Assembly: GCA_029339195.1 (NCBI GenBank)
Contig: JAPTJF010000312.1
Span: forward strand, 1 to 64,000
DNA: 64,000 nucleotides
From: Micractinium sp. NFX-FRZ
Taxonomy: Eukaryota; Chlorophyta; Trebouxiophyceae; Chlorellales; Chlorellaceae
Direction: 5' to 3'
A program made the position numbers and the translations under genes. The notes beneath the pieces were generated by a model, which was not told the DNA's origin, searched no databases, and saw only the letters and a program-made list of their open reading frames with translations. Every line of letters starts with the position of its first letter. Position 1 is the stretch's first letter. This document shows positions 56,734 through 64,000 of this stretch, piece by piece.

Positions 56734-58829
56734 ATGAGCGATACAGAGCCTCAGACGACGCCAGGGGAGCCCCAGGAGGCGGCGGCGCTCAAGCCCAAGG
56801 CGCCGCGACTGCCCAGCTTGTCTTCCAAGAAGCTCGACAAGCTCAGAGCCAAGGACGCCAAGCGCGGAGTCGTCTACATCAGCCGCATCCCGCCGCACTT
56901 GGTGAGGCGCGAGCAGCGGCTGCCGCATGCAGCGCTCCCAGCCCGCCTGCGAGCCCCTAGACCTGAACCCCTGTCTCGCACTTCCGTGGTGCAGAAGCCG
57001 CAGAAGCTGCGACAGATGCTGGAGCAGTATGCAGAGATTGGGCGGCTGTACCTGGCGCCGGAGGGTGCGCCCGCCGGCCGCCGCCGCTGCTGCCTGCTGA
57101 CGCTTTGGGAAGCCTGCTGGCGATCATATAGCTGTATAGCCAACCGTGCCCTAGTATCTGACCGTTCCCGGCTGGCATCGCATATCTACCAGCACGACGC
57201 CTTTGCTCTGCTGCCGCCGCCGCCGCCGCCCGCCTGTCGGCGCACCCCTGACCCGCTCTGCTCTGCTCCCTGCACCCCCTGCCCCGGCCGCAGACCCGCT
57301 GCTGCGCAAGAAGCGCAAGCAGAAGGGTGGCAACAGTGGGAAGAACTTCACGGAGGGGTGGGTGGAGTTTGAGGCCAAGGCCAAAGCAAAGGAGGTGAGG
57401 CGGGGGGTGGGGGTGCCCGTGGGGTGGGGCTTGTGCAGGGGTGCACCGAGGGCAGGAGCACTGCGGGAGGCCGCGGGCTGGCCTCCAGACTCGCCTCCCA
57501 GCCCACCTTCCTGCCCACACCACCATTCTCCCTTCCCTGGAACCTCTACCTGATGATCCCCGCCGCTGCCCACGCCCGCCCTGCCCGCCCCTCTCCCGCT
57601 TCCACCCCCCCGCCTCCCTGCCCCCTGCCAGGTGGTGGCCATGCTGAATGGGCAGCAGATGGGGGGCAAGCGGCGGTCGGCTTACTACTACGACCTCTGG
57701 TGCCTCAAGTACCTGCCCAAGTTCAAGTGGGACCACCTGACAGGTGGGCGGGTGGTGGCAGGCAGGGCAGGCAGGGACAGACAGTGTGGAGAGCGGCCCA
57801 GCCCCTGGGACCAATCAATGCCCGCAGGCTCGCGCTCGCCCCCTGCTCTTCCTCCCCAGCCATTGCGGCCACTGCATGGTCCCCTGCTTCTTCTCGTGTG
57901 CATTCCCCACAGGAGGTCGAGTACCAGAGGGCGGTGGGAAGCGGCGCAGGGCGCCACCCCTCCCATGGCCTCACACACCTCCAACCTGTTGCCTCCCCTC
58001 TCTCCTCTCCCCCACCCCCCAGAGGAGGTCAACTACCAGAAGGCGGTGCGGGAGCAGCGCCTGGCGGCCGAGATCTCGGCGGCCAAGCGGGAGCGCGACT
58101 TTTACCTGGGGTGGGTAGAAGTCCAAACTACCTTCTTCTTTTGAATTCTTCTTTTCTTTTGCCCAGAAGGCAGCAGGCTTGGGAAGAAGGGGACAGGCAG
58201 GGGTTTGTTTCGACTGGCCTACGCCGATGGGGAGAGGCTTGGGGGCAGGCGAGGCAGGGCTGGACGCTCCCCTGTCGTCTGAACACAGCACGTGCCTCCC
58301 CCTGCACGCCACCTGGCTTGCCCCTCCTGTTCCGGTGTTGCTCATTTGGTGTGGCTCACCCAACCCCACCGCACCCCGCCCCACTTACCTCACCCACCAC
58401 TCCCCTCCCACCCCACCGTGTTTACCCCTCTGCAGCCGTGTGGACAAGGCCAAGGCGGTCAGCGCCATTCAGGAGCGCAAACGCAAGCGCAGCGCCGGCG
58501 AGGGCGGCGATGGGCAGCAGCAGGAGCAGCAGCAGCAGCAGCAGCAGGGAGGGCAGGCGCAGGGCCCGCCGTCAGCAGCAGCGGCGGAGCAGAGCGGGGG
58601 TGGCGGCAGCGAGGGCCGGCCGGTGAAGCAGGCCCAGCAGGGGCAGCAGGAAGGGGAGGCGGGCGGCGCAAAAGTGCTGCGGATGTATGGCCAGCGGCGG
58701 GCCAAGGCGGACCCTGTGACCGATGCAGCAGCCCCCAAGCTGTCCTCTGGCCTGCTCAAGCTGATTGCCGGCAAGAAGCCGCAGCAGCAGCGGAGTGGCG
58801 GCGGCGGCGGCGGCGAGGGAGAGGTCTGA
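56734..58829 (+). CDS. ESF2: Pre-rRNA processing factor ESF2 / ABT1
   Basis: Nucleolar RNA-binding factor for small-subunit ribosome assembly. Exons: 56734-56901, 56995-57064, 57294-57394, 57632-57743, 58023-58110, 58436-58829; 310 residues. An RRM-like domain starts at RGVVYISRIPPHLKPQKLRQ (about residue 48), continues with LEQYAEIGRLYLAPEDPLLR, a Lys-rich loop, NFTEGWVEFEAKAKAKEVVA, and ends in MLNGQQMGGKRRSAYYYDLW. LKYLPKFKWDHLTEEVNYQK and AVREQRLAAEISAAKRERDF are the signature C-terminal extension of ESF2/ABT1, followed by VDKAKAVSAIQERKRKR. The remainder is a Gln/Gly/Ala-rich, poorly conserved tail with a Lys-containing end. TGTAA at 59164 is 335 bases after the stop. The intron before exon 5 carries a ghost copy of that exon. 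Confidence 0.93.
57905..57955 (+). repeat. Exon ghost K in the ESF2 gene
   Basis: CCCCACAG followed by about 45 bases repeats the acceptor and start of exon 58023-58110. It would read EVEYQRAVGSG against EVNYQKAVREQ in the true exon. The block GAGGTC-A-TACCAGA-GGCGGTG is shared. Confidence 0.88.
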
Positions 58830-59553
58830 GCGCGGTGTCCCTGGCTGCTGCCATGCTGCGGCGTCTGGTGATTGATGTCATACACATCTACCACGTACGC
58901 TCACACCACGGTTCAATTGACATCAAACACACACACACAATGATGCAAACACACACAGGAGCAAAACAAGCCTTAAAAGACAGGGGCGTGCAGGTGAGGA
59001 CAAAGCAGGATGCAGTCTCAAACGGTCACAGAAAAAATGCTTTTCAGAACCATGTGTCAGAAAGCCATAGAGAACGCAATTGCGCAGTCACGGAGAGGGA
59101 GGGCAGATTAGCTGGCGGAATGGGTAGGTGCTTTCAGCCCGCCCCCTGCCTCCAGACACGTCCTGTAATGAGTGATATGTGTTGGAAAATGGCCATGCCT
59201 GCACTTTGGGGCACAGGTTCCGCACTAGGGTGTACAGGCACCACCTTGGGAAGATTCGTTTGCAAGGAACTCTCCACCAGCCTGTGTGCTTTCTCCACCT
59301 GCAACTGCAAACATTGACAGTTGATTTACAAGTCTATCGCACGGCGGCATGGAATGCATCAGGGGCATGGGGATCCCGTACCCGGCGAACAGGTACCACG
59401 CCCCCGCCTGAAACCCCGCGGCCGGGGGCCCTGGCCCACTCCCGGTATCTGCATTTCTCGCACAGCGCACCATGTGAGCCTGCCAGCGAGGCCGCTGCCC
59501 TACAACCCCCTGCTATCACAGCTGCCCTCCAGCTGTGCCGGTCCGTGCCCCCC
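58830..59553. other. Convergent 3' region with two opposed poly(A) signals
   Basis: About 720 bases between the ESF2 stop (+) and the stop of the next gene (-). TGTAA on the plus strand at 59164-59168 and TGTAA on the minus strand (TTACA at 59326-59330) suggest that the transcripts end about 150 b apart without overlap. A CA-rich stretch lies at about 58925-58960. No exon is supported. Confidence 0.6.
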
Positions 59554-62500
59554 TCACCCCTGCCAGCTGCCCACTGTCATGACGCTGCCCAGCTCTGCCT
59601 GCCCCCCTGCAGCCGCCAGGTGCTGCAGCATGCCCAGCCACACGCGGCTGGCTTCCTCCCGCTGCTGCATCATGTGGGCGTCCCAGGCAGCCAGGTCAAG
59701 GCTGGACAGCATGAGCGTGGGGGTCTTGGCCTTGCCGGGGGCGCGGTACTCCAGCCAGCAGCGGATGGGAGGATCATGCAGCAGCGCGGCAGCCTCCACG
59801 CCCCTGGGGTGCAGCTGCACGACGGGCAGAACGTAGCTGCCCTGCTGCTGCTGCTGGTGCAGCACAGTGGCGTAGTAGTGGGCGCTCGCAAAACGGACCG
59901 TGGTCATCTGCAGGGCGCGAGGGGGTGGAAGTGCCAGGGGCACGGGGCAGCTCAGCGCTGCTGGCGGGTGGGTGGGTGGGCGGGCGGGCTGCAGCCAGCA
60001 GATTTGCTGGAGCTGCAGTCAGGGTCGGCGCTTTGGGCATCGAGGACGTGCATGGCAGGCTGGGTGCAAATATCCAGGCTCCGTGCACATGTGTGCCCCA
60101 TGCGCACACTCAAGCCTGCCGCACACCCCGCTATTGCCACACAACCTCAGCACTCCACATCACGTAACCCCTGCACCCAAAGCACCCACCCAACAGCACA
60201 TCACTCCAGCCCTTCATCCCCACACCACACTCAACCGCACACTCACCAGCAGCCGCGCCGGCTCCCCCACTTTTGCTGCCACCATGATGCGCCGCAGTTC
60301 CGCGCCGCCAGCGAGGCCGGGGTGTGAGGCCTTGTCTTGCAGGCACGCCCCCTGGGTGGCCTGCCCAATCTGCAGGCAGGCGGTGGTGTGGGCTGGGGCG
60401 TTGTGCCTCACCACCGCACGGTACGCCTCCACTGCCTATGGGAAGGTGGAGGGCGGTGGGGGGCAGGGTGGGGCCATTTCGGGAGGTTAGAAAGTCACAG
60501 GATGCAGGATTCAAGAAAAGATATGCTGTGATACTGTCTGCTGGCCCTGCTGCGAGCAATCGTGTCGTGGTGTGAGGACGTGGACTGCTGCACCTCTGCT
60601 AGCTGCATCAGGAGCGTGGTCACACAGCCTGCGCCGGCGGACTCACCGGGATGACAGCAGGGCCGCTGCCGCCCGCTCCGCTGCCTGCTGCTGCGGCGGC
60701 GGCTCTGCCCCTGCGCCGGCCAGACGGACTGCCCGCTGCTGCCGGCACCGCTGGCGTCGCCGTCCCTGCTGCCGCGTGCACCGCCACTGGTGGCACCGCC
60801 GGCGTCGCAGCCCCTGCTGCCGTGTGCACCGCCACTGCAGGCGCCGCCGCCCCTTCCCCTGTTGCTGCCACTGCCTGGCTACGCGAGCGTGTCATTGGCA
60901 CCCTCACGCCAGGCATGGGCGGCTGGCCTGTCGCCCTGCCTATTTCCGGCGTGGACGCAGGCTGCAGCGGTTCCACCGCTGCCGTGTCGGGACCCACTGC
61001 CCCGCCAGCCAGCCGCTGCTCCAGTGCTGCCACAGCATCCTGGCGGCAGCGTGGGAGGGAGGCGAAGAGGCACAGCAAGAGGGAAGAGGAGGGGGAGTTG
61101 GCTCTGGTGTTGGGCCAGCACGAGGGTGCGCTCGGTGGGGCAGCAGCTGGGGGGGTGGAGGCAGCAGCAGCTGCGTCAAGCCCACGGAACCCACAGCGCC
61201 CACGGAACCCACAGCCGTCGAGCCACCCCAACAGTGTACTGTGCAGGGCCCGCTGCACATGAGGCAGCAGTGCTGCAGCGGCATTGCCGTACCTTGGGGA
61301 GGCTGTAGACTGGGTCGGCCAGCGTCAGGCGCACCTCGGCCGCCCTCTTCTCGTGGGGCAGCAGCCACCAGCGCTCCTTCTGGCCCCCGCCACCACGCTC
61401 CACCTGCACGTGCATGGCAGGTAAGGAAGGGAGTTCAGGCGCACAGGAGGCGAGCGGGGAGGGGCAGTGGCTGCAGGCCTCCCTCACTGCCTGTGCTCCA
61501 CCTGCAGGCCGATGGTTGTGATGGGGTCGAGTGCACACCAGGTTAGTGAGGAAGCAGGAGGCAGCGTGGCTTGAGAGCCAGCCTGGAGCGCCGCTGCCCC
61601 CAGCAGCCTTGGCACAACCAACGTGCCAAAGGTGTGTGCCTCACAGCAGCTCCAGCTGGCGTGCGCCCCGACCCGGTATGTGACCATCCCCCGCCCTGAG
61701 CACCCCAGCCCTCCCACGCACCCCAGGCGGCAGCACGACGGTGGTCTGCGCCTTCTCCAGAAGCCCCTGCATCAGCTGCACAAACGTCTGCAGCGGGTTC
61801 TGCCCAGCCGGTGCGCCCAGCAGCTCCCGCATGTGCCTGTCTCCAAGCATGCTCAGCGTGCGCAGCACGAGCTCATCAGCCGCCGTGCTCACCTCCAGCC
61901 CACAGCCGCCGCCGCCTGCTGCGTCCGCAGATGCAGCTGCTGCTGCTCCTGCTGTCGGCTGCTGCCGGCTCAGGTGCAGCAGCCAGGGCAGCGGTGCGCA
62001 GTTTGCGTACATGGAGCCCGCATTGATGGCAGCCAGAGTGGCCGAGGCCACCGGCCACAGCGGCGGCCACCCCAGCAGGCGGCGGCACGCCTCTGGCAGG
62101 TCAGTGGGGCAAGTGTTGCTGTCGTGCTGCCACATGCCCAGTAGCAGCAGCGGGCGCCGCAGCTGCAGCTGGTCGCTGGGGGGCGGCACGATGCTCTGCA
62201 CAGGGGCCCAAGCCAGGGTGGCAGCAGTCACGGCTTGCAGTCTGGGAGCTGGTCGGTATGCTGGTCTCCGCCACAGCACGTCAGCACATGCGCAGCCAAG
62301 GCAGCAGGTGGGGGGACGGCAGCGTGCAGCTCCGTCTTGCAAGCCAAGTTCATGAGATGCAAGCGAGGTTAGTTCAGATAAGATCTGGCGAGGTGAAGAA
62401 AGGCAATACAAGCAGCTAAGACAGCAAAACGGCAGGGAGGAAGGGGAGAGCGACAGCAGTGCGGGAGGGTTCTCACATAGGCGTCGGCGGTGCCTGGGGA

Positions 62501-64000
62501 CGGCGCCCCGCCCGCTAGGCTCTTGCTGCCGCGCACCAGGCGGTGGCTGGTGGTGGAGGGCGGAGGGAGGGGCCGGGACCCCAGGTTCAGCTGGGCAAGC
62601 CGCTTCATCACGTCCTGAGGGAAGGAGGGGGGAGGCAGGGTGGGGTGTGCGGGTGGGGAGCGAGGCATGCAGGGGCTCTGGGTCACACTGGCTGCCACCA
62701 GGCTGGGCCAGGTGCTGCAGGAGGGGAACGCAGGGAGGGTTGTGGAGGGTAAGGATCGAGGCATGCAGGATTGAGGCTACAAGGCATGCTCTGTAGTGGC
62801 ACTGCCCGTTGGATGGTCTGGCAGGGCAGGCTGGCTGGCGCTGCAGGGTGTGCGTGGCACATGCCAGAGAGCAGTGGAGGTGAGGCACTGTGGCTCAGCG
62901 CTGGGCTGCCGGCAGGGCAGACACCCTTGTCCCCACGCCTGCCCGCGCACCCCCATTGACGGCGGCCCCTGCTGCGGCGGCTGCTGCACCAGCTGTCGCT
63001 GCTGCCCAGCCTCTGCGGGCGTGCCAGCTGCCATGATCTGCTGCCACTGGTCCTCCCTGAACTGCTCGGCAGCGGCCACGCCGCCCTCCACCACCGCAAA
63101 GATCAGCGGGGCAGTCAGCAGGGCGCCCTGCGCGGAGGGGGCCAGGGGCGCACAGGTAAGGACAGCCGATGGGGGAGGGAGTTGTAGCCGAGGAGGGGGC
63201 CGCAAGCGGGCTGGCTGGCGCAGGCGCTGCAACATGTGGTGGGGCAAAGGGCAAGGGAGGCGCCACCGGATGCGCATGCAAAGCTGCCCCGGGACGGTGC
63301 GCTTCATTCTCCCAAGCCAGCTCACCGGGGGGATGGCGGCGCGCATGCCTGCCACCACCTGGGCCCGCAGGCCGGGCTTTGGCGATGGCTGCAACCACCG
63401 GAGGGCAATGCACGTTTGACAGTGTCAGGAAAGGTGGGAGCAGAAAGGAGCGGTCGGCAGGAGAGGATGGGCATGCGTGGTGGCGGTGTGAGCTCATCAC
63501 AACGGCGTGCAGAGGGAGAGGCACAAGCGTGGTGCGCTTGCTCATAGGCGGAGGCATGTGTTGGTGGGTGGGGTGGGGGGAGCAGGCAAGTGATGGAGGG
63601 AGGGCAGTGCAAGCGGAGCGTCGCCAATACCCTGGTTTGATGCGCAGAGCAGCAGCCACAAAGCGGCCCAGCAGGCAGGGCAGGGGACTGCGGCAGCAGC
63701 GCTCACCAGCAGGGCGGCCAGCGAGCTGCGGTGGATGCAAACAAACATCTCCCTGACCACCCGCAGCGACGTCAGCATGCCAAGAGAGCCCATGGCGTCG
63801 AATGAGGTCGGCAGGAGGCTCATGCCTTGGCGCAGCTGGGCCCCGCTGTGCTGCCGACCGCTGCCATACAGTGCCTCGATGTGCCCCGCCTTGACGGCCG
63901 GCTTCGCGCTGTAGCTGCGCGCCACCACCTTGCGGCCCTCTGGCCACGTGGCCGCCTCGAGCACGCCGCCAATCTCCTCCGCCACACACCTGGCCACATC
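59554..64000 (-). CDS. Large protein of unknown family, 5' partial
   Basis: Not recognised. Exons seen: 64000-63707 (open at the window end), 63388-63326, 63127-62951, 62614-62477, 62195-61722, 61403-61293, 61039-60647, 60435-60247, 59907-59554; 730 residues to the TGA. Every one of the eight introns is phase 0. Readable features: helical stretches SFDAMGSLGMLTSLRVVREM and GALLTAPLIFAVVEGGVAAA, a Gln-rich segment, LRRPLLLLGMWQHDSNTCPT, AGSMYANCAPLPWLLHLSR, DELVLRTLSMLGDRHMRELL, an Ala/Pro/Thr-rich linker encoded by exon 61039-60647, and a C-terminal part with VGEPARLLMTTVRFASAHYY and RCWLEYRAPGKAKTPTLMLS that may form a beta-rich domain. The mix suggests a scaffold or trafficking/transcription complex subunit, but nothing in the sequence fixes this. 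The start and N-terminus lie beyond 64000. Confidence 0.7.

Noticed and set aside
61494..61515. Mini-exon reading VEHRQ in the unknown gene (minus strand)
   Set aside because: Its length would break the phase-0 chain, and only about 12 bases match the next exon start; probably chance, or a very short ghost.

Overview
The window reads as nuclear DNA of a coccoid green alga, most likely a trebouxiophyte of the Chlorella/Micractinium/Coccomyxa type. The evidence is: very high GC; genes broken into many small exons by short GT-AG introns of about 100-350 bases with pyrimidine tracts and TGCAG/CCGCAG acceptors; the chlorophyte poly(A) signal TGTAA behind several stop codons; Ala/Gln/Ser/Gly homopolymer tracts; and a plant-like gene set (chloroplast and lumen targeting, a GARP regulator, a kinesin-12). 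I rebuilt exons by hand, and in every gene model below the intron phases add up to an open frame. No tool was run, so starts and a few splice sites are best estimates.

Layout. 1-3148: poly-C block, then a 5'-truncated class-3 lipase (+). 4097-5923: multi-pass membrane protein (+). 6417-8965: lumen-targeted haem peroxidase of the APX type (-), divergent from a kinesin-12-like motor (9198-15825, +). 16166-17739: F-box/leucine-rich protein (-). 18697-21548: secreted protein with two expansin-like barrels (-). 22965-24921 and 29957-30682: two paralogous small secreted six-cysteine proteins (+) on either side of a 4-kb array of about 1.23-kb repeats. 30958-34038: chloroplast-type SRPBCC lipid-binding protein (-). 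34562-35283: small basic protein (-). 36437-39706: GARP transcription factor (+). 41988-44306: glyoxalase/VOC protein (-), divergent from a PIG-S-like GPI transamidase subunit (44464-46058, +). 46733-54078: XRN-type 5'-3' exoribonuclease (-), divergent from the SEC11 signal peptidase (54496-56419, +). 56734-58829: ESF2/ABT1 ribosome biogenesis factor (+). 59554-64000: unrecognised large protein (-), 5' end outside the window.

How genes relate. They are independent nuclear genes, not operons. Two endoplasmic-reticulum functions lie in one 12-kb stretch (PIG-S-like, SEC11), and the two six-cysteine proteins look like clients of both (signal peptide and a GPI-like hydrophobic tail). XRN and ESF2 are both RNA-metabolism genes. 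Most neighbours are divergent (shared promoters of 157-417 bases) or convergent.

The most unusual signal is recurrent. In at least six genes, introns contain a decayed copy ('exon ghost') of a piece of an adjoining exon, often with its splice site. This suggests a general local exon-end duplication process in this genome, possibly linked to how its introns grow or arise.
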